A stretch of 64,000 nucleotides of DNA from Flavobacteriales bacterium 33_180_T64 (GTDB lineage: Bacteria > Bacteroidota > Bacteroidia > Flavobacteriales > Flavobacteriaceae). Location: positions 1-64,000 of the forward strand of contig MAAQ01000008.1 of the NCBI GenBank assembly GCA_002162685.1, given 5' to 3'. The notes below the pieces were generated by a model that saw only the letters and a list, made by a program, of their open reading frames with translations, did not search any database and was not told the DNA's origin. A program made the translations under genes and the position numbers. Positions within the stretch are counted from its first letter, which is position 1; each line of letters starts with the position of its first letter. Positions 1-10,524 of this stretch are shown one piece after another.

Positions 1-3000
1 GTGGTTCTTACACATATTGTGGAGGAACATTAGAGGTAGACTGGACTTACACTGATGATTGTCAGAGAACAATCACAGCTAAGAAAGTAATTACAGTATT
101 ACCAGCACCAATAGCTGAATTTGATGAAATTGATGATACTTCAATACAATGTGAAGAATTACCAACTTACCAACCTCAGTTCTTATCATATACAAATGGA
201 GGAACAGGAGCTTGTGAGATTTCAGGATCAGTTCAAGGTGAAGCACAACCTTTCGATGGAAGTTGTGGTACTTTTGATGTAGACTTTACTTATACTGATG
301 ATTGTGGACGTACTATTACAGCTAAACATACAATTACTGTAATTGACGAAACTGCTCCAGAATTAGTTGGAGAATTACCTCAAGGTGAATCTAATTTAGA
401 TTTATGTTTTGAAAATCGTCCATTAGGACCAACTGAAGCAGAAATTGCTGCTTTATTTGATGATAACTGTGGTAACGTAAATGTTACTAAAACAGAATCT
501 GCTCCTCAAGAAGATGATTGTCATTGGGCAGTAATGTACAGATATGAAATCCAAGATGATTGTGGAAACTTTGCTAATCCAGTAAAAGTATTCTATAATG
601 GTGGAGATTATTCTGCTCCTGAATTAACAGGGACATTACCAGAAGGTACTACAGGTTTACAGTGTTTAAGCGAAAATCCTGGTGCTCCGGCATTAGCTGA
701 TATTGAAGCGGCATATACTGATAACTGTGGAACTGTTATAGTTACTGCATTAGATCCTTCAATTGTAGGTGATGATTGTGGATGGACTGCAACATATACG
801 TATACTGTACAGGATGCTTGTGAGAACTTTGCTGATAACGTAGTAATCGTTAATAGTGGAGCAGATACAATGCCTCCAATGTTAGAAGGTGAATTACCAA
901 TGGGTCAAAATACTTTAGACTTATGCATCGATTCTGATTTAGGAGAACCTTCTGAAGAAGATATCGCAGCACTTTTCGGAGATAACTGTAGTGAAGTAAC
1001 TGTAGTTAAAGAAGAGAAGACTTACGGTACAGACTGTGAGTGGATAAGAGTATTTGAATATACTGCAGAAGATGCTTGTGGAAACAAAGCAGCTCTTGTG
1101 AAAGTGAACTACCAAGGTGGTGATAATACTGCGCCTCAACCAACAGGAGAATGTGATAACGAAGTTATTATAATCGGAACTGAAAATGGTGCAGATTGTC
1201 CTCAAGATGCTTCAATTTCATTACTAATTGGTGATGAGATTTCAGCAGGAGATAACTCTTGGTCTGTTGCAGGTTTAACTGTAGCACAAATGAATGGTAC
1301 ATTGATACCATGTTATGCAGATAACTGTGCAGAGGTTGAAGAGTTAGTATATAGAGTGATTGGAAAAGATGAAGATAAAGGTGACTGTTCTACAACACTT
1401 ACTGTAACTTTTGAAGTTGAAGATAACTGTGAAAATGTATCTGAACCTTTTGTTTGTACATTTATTATAGTAGATGATACTGCTCCAGTTGTTGAGTGCC
1501 CAGATGGTCAAGACTTTGGTCTTATTGATGAAGCGCCAACGTCATTAGCTGATAAAGCGCCTTATACAGATAACTGTCAAGGAGCTGGTCAAACTCATGA
1601 TTTCACTGATGTAATAAGTTCATCTACAAATAGTGATACAGGAATTGAAGAGTATACTTTAGTAAGAACATTTACAGCAGATGATGGATGTGGTAACACA
1701 GGTTCGTGTGATGTAACTTATACTTGGTCTATTGATCCATTCGATCCATGTCTAGATGCTGATGTATTAGAATGTGGAGATACTGTATTAGGAGATACAT
1801 CTGATGCAGGAGCTGAAGATGTTGCAGGTCCTAATGGAGGTGTTGGAAACTGGTACACGTTTATAGGTACAGGTCAAGATATGGTTGTATTGAGTACATG
1901 TAATACAGCAGATTATGATACACGTATCACAATCTTTACTGACTGTGGAGAAACTCAAGTTGCTGATAATGATGATGCAGCAGGTTGTGCGTCGTTCTCA
2001 TCTGAAGTTAGTTTCTTTGCTGAGTTAGATGTTGTATACAACGTATTCATGAGAGGATTCTTATCTGATACTGGTGCATATGAATTAAGTGTGATTTGTC
2101 CAGAACCAGTATGTGAATTACCATCTTTAGGTGAGTTATTCTGTGGAGACTCTGTAATAGGAGATACATCAGATGCAGGAGCAGAAGATGTTGCAGGTCC
2201 TAACGGAGGTATTGGAAACTGGTACACATTTATAGGTACAGGTCAAGATATGGTTGTATTGAGTACATGTGATACAGCAGATTATGATACACGTATCACA
2301 ATCTTTACTGACTGTGGAGAAACTCAAGTAGCTGATAACGATGATGATTTTGCTAATTGTAGCGGATTTACATCTCAAGTTAGTTTCTTTGCTGAGTTAG
2401 ATGTTGAGTACAATGTGTTCATGAGAGGATTCTTATCTGAGACAGGTAATTATGAATTGAGTGTAATATGTCCAGAACCAGTATGTGAATTACCATCTTT
2501 AGGTGAGTTATTCTGTGGAGATACTGTATTTGGAGATACGTCTGATGCAGGAGCAGAAGATGTTGCAGGTCCTAACGGAGGTATTGGAAACTGGTATACA
2601 TTTACAGGAACAGGTGATGATATGACTGTGTTTAGTACATGTAATACAGCAGATTATGATACTCGTATCACAATCTTTACAGACTGTGGAGAAACTCAAG
2701 TAGCTGATAATGATGATGGTTCAGGATGTTCAGGATTCTCATCTGAAGTTGCGTTCTTTGCGGAAGATGGTGTTGTGTATAATATCTTTATGAGAGGATT
2801 CTTGTCTAATACTGGTAATTATGAGTTGAATGTAAGCTGTAATAGTGTATTAAGAGAGTCTGAGTTAGCTCAAGAAGATGTGAAAATCGACTTTACTGCT
2901 TATCCAGTACCATTTGATAAAGAAGTTAATATAGCTTACTCATTTGAGTTTGAAACTAAAGTAACTATTGAGTTATTCGATACTAAAGGTCTATTGATCT

Positions 3001-3149
3001 TAACAGAGAATAATAACAACTATGTTGCTGGTTCTAAAGGTAGATCTACATTTGATTTATCAAGAATCTCAAACCAAATGTTCTATGTGAAGTTAACGAC
3101 GAATCAAGGTTCTGTTACTAAGAAAATTGTTTCTTCTGGTAAGAAGTAA
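1..3149 (+). CDS. Large T9SS-secreted adhesin-like protein, 3' part
   Basis: The reading frame is open from base 3, so the gene begins before the window; the ATG at 534 is internal. The visible part has several roughly 100-residue modules rich in Cys and Asp (recurring DDCG and DNCG) that resemble the HYR-like repeats of Bacteroidota surface proteins. Three near-identical modules of about 123 residues follow (1773-2840), each with a NWYTF strand, an ADYDTRITIFTDCG stretch and a MRGFLS strand, resembling a PPC-type beta-sandwich. The last about 80 residues, from the YPVPF motif to VTKKIV, form a type A T9SS sorting domain, so the protein should be exported and anchored at the surface. The adhesin role is inferred from architecture. 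A hairpin terminator follows at once. Confidence 0.9.
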   Translation, partial: GSYTYCGGTLEVDWTYTDDCQRTITAKKVITVLPAPIAEFDEIDDTSIQCEELPTYQPQFLSYTNGGTGACEISGSVQGEAQPFDGSCGTFDVDFTYTDDCGRTITAKHTITVIDETAPELVGELPQGESNLDLCFENRPLGPTEAEIAALFDDNCGNVNVTKTESAPQEDDCHWAVMYRYEIQDDCGNFANPVKVFYNGGDYSAPELTGTLPEGTTGLQCLSENPGAPALADIEAAYTDNCGTVIVTALDPSIVGDDCGWTATYTYTVQDACENFADNVVIVNSGADTMPPMLEGELPMGQNTLDLCIDSDLGEPSEEDIAALFGDNCSEVTVVKEEKTYGTDCEWIRVFEYTAEDACGNKAALVKVNYQGGDNTAPQPTGECDNEVIIIGTENGADCPQDASISLLIGDEISAGDNSWSVAGLTVAQMNGTLIPCYADNCAEVEELVYRVIGKDEDKGDCSTTLTVTFEVEDNCENVSEPFVCTFIIVDDTAPVVECPDGQDFGLIDEAPTSLADKAPYTDNCQGAGQTHDFTDVISSSTNSDTGIEEYTLVRTFTADDGCGNTGSCDVTYTWSIDPFDPCLDADVLECGDTVLGDTSDAGAEDVAGPNGGVGNWYTFIGTGQDMVVLSTCNTADYDTRITIFTDCGETQVADNDDAAGCASFSSEVSFFAELDVVYNVFMRGFLSDTGAYELSVICPEPVCELPSLGELFCGDSVIGDTSDAGAEDVAGPNGGIGNWYTFIGTGQDMVVLSTCDTADYDTRITIFTDCGETQVADNDDDFANCSGFTSQVSFFAELDVEYNVFMRGFLSETGNYELSVICPEPVCELPSLGELFCGDTVFGDTSDAGAEDVAGPNGGIGNWYTFTGTGDDMTVFSTCNTADYDTRITIFTDCGETQVADNDDGSGCSGFSSEVAFFAEDGVVYNIFMRGFLSNTGNYELNVSCNSVLRESELAQEDVKIDFTAYPVPFDKEVNIAYSFEFETKVTIELFDTKGLLILTENNNNYVAGSKGRSTFDLSRISNQMFYVKLTTNQGSVTKKIVSSGKK
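1773..2840 (+). repeat. Three tandem ~370-bp coding repeats (PPC-like modules)
   Basis: Units begin at the Cys codons at 1773, 2142 and 2514. The first two periods are 369 and 372 bp; the third ends at the Cys codon at 2838. Long stretches are nearly identical at DNA level, for example the segment encoding DTRITIFTDCGETQVADND. This points to recent duplication or homogenisation. Confidence 0.9.
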
Positions 3150-3189
3150 TTGATAAATAATTAGGGAATTATCCCTAAGGGTCATATTA

Positions 3190-3220
3190 AAGGCAGCTAT
3201 TTTATAGCTGCCTTTTTTTT
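3190..3220 (+). terminator. Rho-independent terminator of the adhesin gene
   Basis: A 10-bp stem (AAGGCAGCTA / TAGCTGCCTT) with a short T-rich loop is followed by a run of eight T. It lies 40 bp after the adhesin stop codon. Confidence 0.9.
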
Positions 3221-3360
3221 GCTTAGATGTTATATCTCTTAATTAGATAATAGTATAGATGTAATCTTTCTTATTAAATAAAGTGTTCTTTCTATCAAAA
3301 AAGAATAGTATAAAGTAATAGTTTTAAAGGAAGAATTTCCGAAATGGAAAAATAAAGTGT

Positions 3361-3732
3361 TTAGTGGATTACAGATTTTGTCCAACTGATAGCTTCTTCG
3401 AGTGTGTCAAAAATTTCAAAAGGGATGGTATTTAAAAATAGTTTTTCTATTTCAGCAGTACTCTTTGCCATGAAGTTTTTAGAGACCACACAAAACCCTA
3501 CAAGATTATTGATTTTTGCTGTTTCTTTATATGTAGAAGGATCTACAGAATAGGAGTTTATGCGATGCGTGATATAGACAAATGGTTTGTTTTTGAAATA
3601 AGAATCAGCAACACCTTTCAGGATATTATTATGATACACTGTCATGTTTATTCCCATATTTACAGTAACTACCATATAGTAATCATAAATATGAACCTTG
3701 CAAAAATCAAGTGTAATTTGATCTGTCATCAT
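3361..3732 (-). CDS. Small SpoIIAA/STAS-like hypothetical protein
   Basis: A 123-residue soluble protein with no signal peptide. The pattern of alternating strands and helices, with FVYITHRINSYSVDP in the middle and a closing helix FDTLEEAISWTKS, resembles the SpoIIAA-like (STAS fold) proteins often seen in Flavobacteriaceae. I assign this by impression of the fold only. It is a single gene between the adhesin terminator and the clpC terminator, reading in the clpC direction but separated from clpC by a strong hairpin. Several Met codons near the N-terminus leave the start uncertain. Function unknown. Confidence 0.65.
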   Translation of the reverse strand: MMTDQITLDFCKVHIYDYYMVVTVNMGINMTVYHNNILKGVADSYFKNKPFVYITHRINSYSVDPSTYKETAKINNLVGFCVVSKNFMAKSTAEIEKLFLNTIPFEIFDTLEEAISWTKSVIH

Positions 3733-3762
3733 TTAAAGTTACTGATTATAAAAGCTTGAAAC

Positions 3763-3796
3763 AAAAAAAAAGCCTCTTATTTAAAGAGGCTTTTTT
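3763..3796 (-). terminator. Terminator of clpC
   Basis: A 9-bp stem AAGCCTCTT / AAGAGGCTT with a 5-nt loop. On the minus strand it is followed by a run of T (the A run at 3763-3770). It lies 17 bp past the clpC stop codon. Confidence 0.85.
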
Positions 3797-3812
3797 AAAT
3801 TTTAAGCTAATA

Positions 3813-6362
3813 CTATGATTCTGTTTGCGTTTCAGATTTAACAATTTTGATGGTTAATTCCTCAGATTTGGTATCTAAGTCCATTTGAATTGTATCCCCT
3901 TCTTGCAATTGAGAATTGATGATTTCTTCAGCTAGTGCATCTTCAATATATTTTTGAATAGCTCTTTTTAAAGGTCTAGCGCCATACTCTTTGTCAAAGC
4001 CTTTATCGGCAATATAATCTTTAGCTTTTTTACTAAGTTTTAATTGGTAACCTAGATCCTCTATTCTTTTAATAAGATGCGCCAACTCAATATCAATAAT
4101 TTTGTTGATGTCTTCTCTTTCTAAAGCATTAAAGACCATAACATCGTCAATTCTATTTAAGAATTCAGGAGCAAATGCTTTTTTAAGCGCATTTTCAATA
4201 ATACTTCTTGAATTATCATTTGCTTGAGCAGCTTTAGCAGAAGTGCCAAAACCTACACCTTGACCAAAGTCTTTTAATTTTCTAGCTCCAATATTAGATG
4301 TCATAATAATGATTGTATTTCTAAAATCAATTTTGCGACCAAGACTATCAGTTAAGTAACCATCATCTAAGACTTGTAAAAGCATATTAAAGACATCTGG
4401 GTGTGCTTTTTCAATTTCGTCTAAAAGAATTACAGCATAAGGTTTTCTTCTAACTTTTTCTGTTAACTGCCCGCCTTCCTCATAGCCAACGTATCCTGGA
4501 GGTGCTCCAACTAATCTAGAAATAGCAAATTTTTCCATGTATTCACTCATATCTATTCTAACAAGTGATTCTTCACTGTCAAAAAGTTCACGGGCTAATA
4601 CTTTTGCTAATTGTGTTTTACCAACTCCTGTTTGACCTAAAAATATAAATGAACCAATTGGCTTGTTTGGATCTTTAAGTCCAGCACGATTACGCTGAAT
4701 TGCTTTTACGACCTTTGAGACAGCTTCATCTTGGCCAATCACTTTGCCTTTAATAAGTTCAGGTAATTGTGCTAGTTTGTTACTTTCAGTTTGTGCTATT
4801 CTATTTACAGGAATTCCAGTCATCATAGAGACAACGTCTGCTACATTGTCTTCGGTTACAACTTCTCTATGTTGTTTCGTTTCTTCTTCCCATTTTTCTT
4901 GAGCAATAGCTAATTCTTTTTCAATGCGTTTTTCATCATCTCTTAATTTTGCAGCTTCCTCATACTTTTGTTTTTTAACAACTGTATTTTTTGTTTCCTT
5001 AACTTCTTCAAGTTTATTCTCGAGTTCAAGAATTTGCTTAGGAACATCTATATTAGTAATATGAACACGAGATCCTGCTTCATCTAAAGCATCAATAGCT
5101 TTATCTGGTAAGAATCGTTCTGTCATATATCTATTTGTTAATTTAACACATGCTTCAATAGCTTCAGAGGTGTAATTAACATTGTGATGTTCTTCGTATT
5201 TGCCTTTAATATTGTTAAGAATTTCTATAGTTTCTTCAACTGTTGTTGGTTCTACGATCACTTTTTGAAAACGACGCTCTAAAGCACCATCTTTTTCAAT
5301 GTACTGTCTATATTCATCAAGTGTTGTTGCCCCAATACATTGAATTTCTCCTCTTGCGAGAGCAGGTTTAAACATATTAGAAGCATCTAAGCTACCTGTA
5401 GCTCCACCAGCACCAACAATAGTATGAATTTCATCAATAAAAAGAATAATATCATCATTCTTTTCAAGTTCATTCATAACCGCTTTCATACGTTCCTCAA
5501 ACTGTCCTCTATATTTAGTTCCAGCAACTAAGCTTGCTAAGTCTAAGGTTACAACGCGTTTATTAAATAATGTTCTTGATACTTTTCTTTTAATTATTCT
5601 AAGTGCTAAGCCTTCAGCAATAGCAGATTTACCTACTCCTGGTTCTCCAATTAATAATGGGTTATTCTTTTTTCGTCTACTCAAAATTTGAGATACACGT
5701 TGTATTTCTTTTTCCCGTCCAACTACTGGATCAAGTTTGCCTTCTTCAGCAAATACAGTTAAGTCTCTTCCAAAGTTATCTAGAACTGGAGTTTTAGATT
5801 TTTTTGTTGATTTTGCTGAAGACTGACCAAAAGGGTTTTCTTTAGCTTCTCCTTCATTATTTGGTTCGTCATCAGAAAATGATTCTGCTTTTGGAAGATC
5901 TAAATAATCATCGTCATTTGTAATCATAAATTTGAATTGTTCTTTTACGTTATCATAATCTACCTTTAACTTGTTTAAAAGTTTGGTGGTAGGATCGTTT
6001 TCATTTCTTAAAATACACAACAGTAAATGTGCAGTATTAATAGATGTGCTTTGAAATAATTTAGCTTCTAAAAAAGTTGTTTTAAGAGCACGTTCAGCTT
6101 GTCTAGTAAGATGTAAATTCTTTTTTTCATTAGAAGCTACTGTAATATTGGGGTTTGCCGGACTTAAAATCTCAACTTTTCTTCTTAAATGATTAAGGTC
6201 AATATCTAGCGCATTTAGAATATCTATAGCTTTACCATTGCCATCGCGAAGCAGACCTAGCATTAAATGCTCGGTACCAATGAAGTCGTGACCTAAACGC
6301 AGGGCTTCTTCTTTGCTATATGCAATTACATCTTTAACTCTTGGGGAAAAATTATCATCCAT
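3813..6362 (-). CDS. clpC: ATP-dependent Clp protease ATPase subunit ClpC
   Basis: HSP100 unfoldase that feeds substrates to ClpP. Numbered from the chosen start MDDNFSPRV, it has two N-terminal Clp_N repeats (about 1-145), AAA module 1 with Walker A GEPGVGKS (239-246) and Walker B IILFIDE (305-311), and a UVR-like coiled segment KYEEAAKLRDDE. AAA module 2 has Walker A GQTGVGKT (576-583) and Walker B VILLDE. A VGF tripeptide in the second module fits the ClpP-docking loop. The C-terminus is a D2-small domain. The frame allows an ATG at 6380 (six residues longer), but homologs of this family typically begin at MDDNFSPRV, and an AAAGAG stretch precedes that codon. It is divergent from gyrA. Confidence 0.95.
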   Translation of the reverse strand: MDDNFSPRVKDVIAYSKEEALRLGHDFIGTEHLMLGLLRDGNGKAIDILNALDIDLNHLRRKVEILSPANPNITVASNEKKNLHLTRQAERALKTTFLEAKLFQSTSINTAHLLLCILRNENDPTTKLLNKLKVDYDNVKEQFKFMITNDDDYLDLPKAESFSDDEPNNEGEAKENPFGQSSAKSTKKSKTPVLDNFGRDLTVFAEEGKLDPVVGREKEIQRVSQILSRRKKNNPLLIGEPGVGKSAIAEGLALRIIKRKVSRTLFNKRVVTLDLASLVAGTKYRGQFEERMKAVMNELEKNDDIILFIDEIHTIVGAGGATGSLDASNMFKPALARGEIQCIGATTLDEYRQYIEKDGALERRFQKVIVEPTTVEETIEILNNIKGKYEEHHNVNYTSEAIEACVKLTNRYMTERFLPDKAIDALDEAGSRVHITNIDVPKQILELENKLEEVKETKNTVVKKQKYEEAAKLRDDEKRIEKELAIAQEKWEEETKQHREVVTEDNVADVVSMMTGIPVNRIAQTESNKLAQLPELIKGKVIGQDEAVSKVVKAIQRNRAGLKDPNKPIGSFIFLGQTGVGKTQLAKVLARELFDSEESLVRIDMSEYMEKFAISRLVGAPPGYVGYEEGGQLTEKVRRKPYAVILLDEIEKAHPDVFNMLLQVLDDGYLTDSLGRKIDFRNTIIIMTSNIGARKLKDFGQGVGFGTSAKAAQANDNSRSIIENALKKAFAPEFLNRIDDVMVFNALEREDINKIIDIELAHLIKRIEDLGYQLKLSKKAKDYIADKGFDKEYGARPLKRAIQKYIEDALAEEIINSQLQEGDTIQMDLDTKSEELTIKIVKSETQTES

Positions 6363-6619
6363 AGTAATCTCTTTCTGCATTAAAAATAATAAAATCTACC
6401 TATAAAAGGGCAAAAATTATACCTTAAATATAGGACTGCTACTAATAGAGTGAAAAAACTTTACAAATTCAAAGTTTTTAACAACATACTTATTAAAAAT
6501 AAAGTTAAAATTTGTTAATAAAAAGTTTCAAATTTCGAAGATATAAAACGCTTAAACACTATGGAAATCGTTATCTTAGCACGATTTGAAAACCTACAAA
6601 AATCTAATTTATAATATAT

Positions 6620-9166
6620 ATGGAAGACGGAGAGAAATTGATCCCTATTAACATTGAAGATGAAATGAAATCAGCTTACATTGATTATTCAATGTCGGTC
6701 ATTGTGTCACGTGCATTACCAGATGTGAGAGACGGTTTAAAACCTGTTCACAGACGTGTACTTTATGGAATGCATGAATTAGGTGTTAGATCAAATACTG
6801 CTCATAAAAAATCAGCAAGAATAGTTGGTGAAGTTTTAGGTAAGTACCATCCTCATGGTGATACATCAGTTTATGATGCTATGGTTCGTATGGCTCAAGA
6901 ATGGAGTTTACGTTACATGTTAGTAGATGGCCAAGGTAACTTTGGTTCAATTGATGGCGATAGTCCTGCAGCAATGCGTTATACTGAAGCAAGAATGAAG
7001 AAGATCTCGGAAGAGATGCTTGCAGATATTGATAAGGAAACTGTAGATCACAAATTAAACTTTGATGATACATTACAAGAACCAACAGTTTTGCCTACAA
7101 GAATACCTGGGCTTTTAGTAAATGGTGCTTCAGGTATTGCAGTTGGGATGGCTACAAATATGCCACCACATAATTTATCTGAAGTTATTGATGGTACAAT
7201 TGCTTATATTGAAAATAATGACATTGAAATTGATGAGCTAATTCAGCACGTAAAAGCTCCAGATTTTCCTACAGGAGGAACAATTTATGGGTATGATGGT
7301 GTTCGAGAAGCTTTTAAGACTGGACGTGGGCGAATTGTTATTCGTGGAAAAGCCAGAATAGAAGAAGTTCAAGGACGAGAAAGTATTATTGTTACTGAAA
7401 TACCTTACCAAGTTAACAAGGCAGACATGATTAAAAAGACTGCCGATTTAGTTAATGACAAAAAGATTGATGGGATATCTCTAATAAGGGATGAATCTGA
7501 TAGAAATGGTATGCGTATTGTTTACGTTTTAAAACGTGATGCTATTCCTAATATTGTATTAAATATGTTGTATAAATATACAGCATTACAGTCGTCTTTT
7601 AGTGTCAATAATATTGCATTAGTAAATGGACGTCCACAATTATTGAATCTAAAAGAAATGATTCATTATTTCGTTGAGCATAGACATGAAGTTGTTGTTA
7701 GACGAACTAAATATGAATTACGTAAAGCAGAAGAACGGGCTCATATATTAGAAGGGTTAATTATAGCTTCAGATAATATTGATGAAGTTATTGCTCTTAT
7801 TAGAGCCTCTTCAAATGCTGATGAAGCTCGTGCTAAATTAATTGAAAGATTTGAACTTTCAGAAATACAAGCTAAAGCAATCGTTGAAATGAGATTGCGT
7901 CAACTTACAGGGTTAGAACAAGATAAATTGCGTTCTGAGTATGATGAGTTGATGAAAACTATTGAAAACTTAAAAGATATTCTTGATAAGCAAGAACGTC
8001 GTTATGACATTATTAAAGAAGAGCTTTTAGTTGTTAAAGATAAATATGGTGATGAGCGTCGTTCATTAATTGAATATGCTGGAGGGGATTTAAGTATCGA
8101 AGACATGATTCCAGATGAACAAGTTGTAATTACTATTTCTCACGCTGGATATATTAAGAGAACATCTCTAACCGAATACAAAACTCAAAATAGAGGAGGT
8201 GTTGGTCAAAAAGCATCTACAACTCGAAATGAAGATTTCTTAGAACATCTGTTTGTTGGTACAAATCACCAATACATGTTATTCTTTACTCAAAAAGGAA
8301 AATGTTTCTGGATGCGTGTTTATGAAATACCAGAAGGCAGTAAAACGTCTAAGGGTAGAGCGATTCAAAACTTAATAAATATTGAGCAAGATGATAAAGT
8401 AAAAGCATTTATCTGTACTCAAGATCTAAAAGATGAAGACTATATTAACAATCATTATGTGATTATGGCGACCAAGCAAGGTCAAGTTAAGAAGACATCG
8501 TTAGAACAATATTCAAGACCTCGAACAAATGGTATTAACGCCATTACAATTAAAGAAGGAGATGAACTACTTGAAGCTAAATTAACAACAGGTAATAGCC
8601 AAGTAATGTTAGCTTTGAAATCTGGTAAAGCCATTCGATTTGAAGAAGCAAAAACGAGACCAATGGGTAGAAATGCTTCAGGTGTTAGAGGTATTCGTTT
8701 AACCAATGATACTGATGAAGTAATAGGTATGATCGCTATAGAAAGCCCTCAAGAAGAATCTGTTTTAGTTGTTTCTGAAAAAGGCTATGGAAAACGAAGT
8801 TATATTGACGATCCAGAAGATGGAGAGGCAGTATATAGAATTACAAATCGAGGAGGGAAAGGTGTTAAAACCATTTCTATTACTGAAAAAACAGGTCATT
8901 TAGTCGCTATTAAAAGCGTTACTGATGAAGATGATTTAATGATTATTAATAGATCTGGAATAGCTATTAGAATGGAAGTTAAAGATTTAAGAGTGATGGG
9001 TAGAGCAACACAAGGTGTAAAGCTTATTAACTTAAAAGGAAATGATTCTATAGCAGCAGTTGCTAAAGTAATGAAAGAAGACGAAGAGGAAATAGACCCT
9101 GAAAACATTGATATTGAAGATGTTAATGAGGATGGCACAACTCTTGATATTAACGAAGAAGAATAA
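6620..9166 (+). CDS. gyrA: DNA gyrase subunit A
   Basis: Breakage-reunion subunit of gyrase, which introduces negative supercoils with GyrB. The catalytic tyrosine is Tyr121 in AMRYTEARM. The quinolone-determining region reads [10 protein letters not shown], so the residue equivalent to E. coli Ser83 is Thr82 and Asp87 is Asp86. The C-terminal beta-pinwheel contains a degenerate GyrA box, QNRGGVG (residues 523-529, bases 8186-8206), instead of the canonical QRRGGKG. The last about 30 residues are very acidic. At 848 residues the length is typical. A TPR gene follows 28 bp downstream, probably cotranscribed. Confidence 0.98.
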   Translation: MEDGEKLIPINIEDEMKSAYIDYSMSVIVSRALPDVRDGLKPVHRRVLYGMHELGVRSNTAHKKSARIVGEVLGKYHPHGDTSVYDAMVRMAQEWSLRYMLVDGQGNFGSIDGDSPAAMRYTEARMKKISEEMLADIDKETVDHKLNFDDTLQEPTVLPTRIPGLLVNGASGIAVGMATNMPPHNLSEVIDGTIAYIENNDIEIDELIQHVKAPDFPTGGTIYGYDGVREAFKTGRGRIVIRGKARIEEVQGRESIIVTEIPYQVNKADMIKKTADLVNDKKIDGISLIRDESDRNGMRIVYVLKRDAIPNIVLNMLYKYTALQSSFSVNNIALVNGRPQLLNLKEMIHYFVEHRHEVVVRRTKYELRKAEERAHILEGLIIASDNIDEVIALIRASSNADEARAKLIERFELSEIQAKAIVEMRLRQLTGLEQDKLRSEYDELMKTIENLKDILDKQERRYDIIKEELLVVKDKYGDERRSLIEYAGGDLSIEDMIPDEQVVITISHAGYIKRTSLTEYKTQNRGGVGQKASTTRNEDFLEHLFVGTNHQYMLFFTQKGKCFWMRVYEIPEGSKTSKGRAIQNLINIEQDDKVKAFICTQDLKDEDYINNHYVIMATKQGQVKKTSLEQYSRPRTNGINAITIKEGDELLEAKLTTGNSQVMLALKSGKAIRFEEAKTRPMGRNASGVRGIRLTNDTDEVIGMIAIESPQEESVLVVSEKGYGKRSYIDDPEDGEAVYRITNRGGKGVKTISITEKTGHLVAIKSVTDEDDLMIINRSGIAIRMEVKDLRVMGRATQGVKLINLKGNDSIAAVAKVMKEDEEEIDPENIDIEDVNEDGTTLDINEEE

Positions 9167-9194
9167 CCATTAACCCTAATAAAAATAACTAAAA

Positions 9195-10469
9195 ATGAAA
9201 AAACAAATTGTAGTTGCTCTATCACTTTTGGTAAGTACCATTTCATTTTCACAAAAAAGCGAAATTAAAGCTGCTGAAAAGGCAATTAAAACTGGAAATT
9301 TTGCAGATGCTAAATCTGCAATTCAATCTGCTGAATCTTTAATTGGAAGTGCAGATGCTAAAATGAAAGCAAAATTCTATTACCTTAAAGGACAAGCTCT
9401 ATATGCAAACGGAAGTGCTTCTAACGAAGATATTTCTAAAGCAGTAGAGAGTTTCAATATGGTACAAGAAATCGAAGGTTCTGCTAAAGGAAAATACTCT
9501 GGAGGTGTTACCGAATTAAAGTCTAAAATCATAAACAATTATCTAACTAAAGCCAATTCTGCTTTAGGGAGTAAAGATTATGCTAGAGCTTCAATAGGTT
9601 TTGATTATGCCTATAGAATGTCTCCTAAAGATACTTTGTATTTATACTATGCTGCATCAACTGCCGTAACAGGTCAAGATTATGTTACATCTTTAAAGTT
9701 CTATGAAGAACTTAGAGACTTAGATTATCAAGGTGTTGGTATGTTATATACGGCAACTAATAAAGAGTCTGGAGAAGAAGAAGTATTTGATAATCAAATT
9801 ATACGTGATACTTCAGTGAAATCTGGAGCTTACATTGCGCCGAAAGAAAAGCAAACAGAATCAAAATCTGCAGAGATAGTTAAAAATATTGCACTTATTC
9901 ATATTAGTAATGGTGATAATGAAAGAGCTATTGCTTCTATGAAAGCCGCTAGGGAGCAAAATCCAGATGACTTAGGTTTATTAATTTCAGAAGCAAATGT
10001 TCAACTCAAAATGGGGAACAGAGAGAGGTTTAAGGAATTAATGCAAGAGGCTACAACTATGGATCCTGACAATGCGGAATTACAATATAACTTAGGTGTG
10101 ATTTCGGCAGAGGCAGGAGATAATGACGCAGCAAAAGTGTATTATGAGAAGGCAATTTCATTAGATCCTTCTTATGCTGATGCATATAACAATATGGCCG
10201 TATTAATATTAAGTACTGAGCAACCAATTGTTGAAGAAATGAATTCGTTAGGAACATCATCGGCAGACAATAAACGTTATGATGAGTTAAGAGCTAAACG
10301 TAATGATTTGTATTTGTCAGCGATTCCTTTTTTGGAAACTACTCTAAAGTTAAAGCCAAAGAATATTCAAGCTGCACAAACACTTATGAATATTTATAGT
10401 ACTACATCTCAAATGGATAAGTTTAAAGCTATGAAAGCAAAAATTGATGAGATGGAAGCAGGAAACTAG
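9195..10469 (+). CDS. Secreted TPR-repeat protein
   Basis: A 424-residue protein with a clear signal peptide (MKKQIVVALSLLVSTISFS-Q). At least five tetratricopeptide units follow; the best are around AELQYNLGVISAEAGDNDAAKVYYEKAISLDP and DAYNNMAVL. TPRs usually mediate protein-protein contacts, so a periplasmic or outer-membrane scaffold role is likely, but the partner is unknown. It starts 28 bp after gyrA with no terminator between them, and ends at a strong bidirectional hairpin. The gyrA-TPR pairing is common in Flavobacteriaceae as far as I recall. Confidence 0.88.
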   Translation: MKKQIVVALSLLVSTISFSQKSEIKAAEKAIKTGNFADAKSAIQSAESLIGSADAKMKAKFYYLKGQALYANGSASNEDISKAVESFNMVQEIEGSAKGKYSGGVTELKSKIINNYLTKANSALGSKDYARASIGFDYAYRMSPKDTLYLYYAASTAVTGQDYVTSLKFYEELRDLDYQGVGMLYTATNKESGEEEVFDNQIIRDTSVKSGAYIAPKEKQTESKSAEIVKNIALIHISNGDNERAIASMKAAREQNPDDLGLLISEANVQLKMGNRERFKELMQEATTMDPDNAELQYNLGVISAEAGDNDAAKVYYEKAISLDPSYADAYNNMAVLILSTEQPIVEEMNSLGTSSADNKRYDELRAKRNDLYLSAIPFLETTLKLKPKNIQAAQTLMNIYSTTSQMDKFKAMKAKIDEMEAGN

Positions 10470-10492
10470 TTTATTATAAAAGTAATTAAGAA

Positions 10493-10522
10493 AAAAAGCG
10501 ATTAGTATAACTAATCGCTTTT
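10493..10522. terminator. Bidirectional terminator
   Basis: A 10-bp stem AAGCGATTAG / CTAATCGCTT is flanked by an A run on the left and a run of eight T on the right. It serves the TPR gene on the plus strand and the NlpC/P60 gene on the minus strand. Confidence 0.9.
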
Positions 10523-10524
10523 TT

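Noticed and set aside
534-536. ATG at 534 as start of the adhesin gene
   Set aside because: The same frame is open back to base 3 with the same DDCG repeat pattern, so the gene begins outside the window.
2169-2699. Minus-strand frames with similar sequences (CDTCIIICCITCT and CDTSIIICCITCT)
   Set aside because: They mirror the repeated modules of the adhesin gene on the other strand; no independent start signals or family match.
6572-6579. TATCTTAG before gyrA as a -7 element
   Set aside because: One mismatch to TAnnTTTG and no TTG at the -33 distance; not strong enough.
8896-9252. 118-codon minus-strand frame at the end of gyrA
   Set aside because: Antisense to the gyrA C-terminus and to the signal peptide of the next gene; Ser-rich, no family features.
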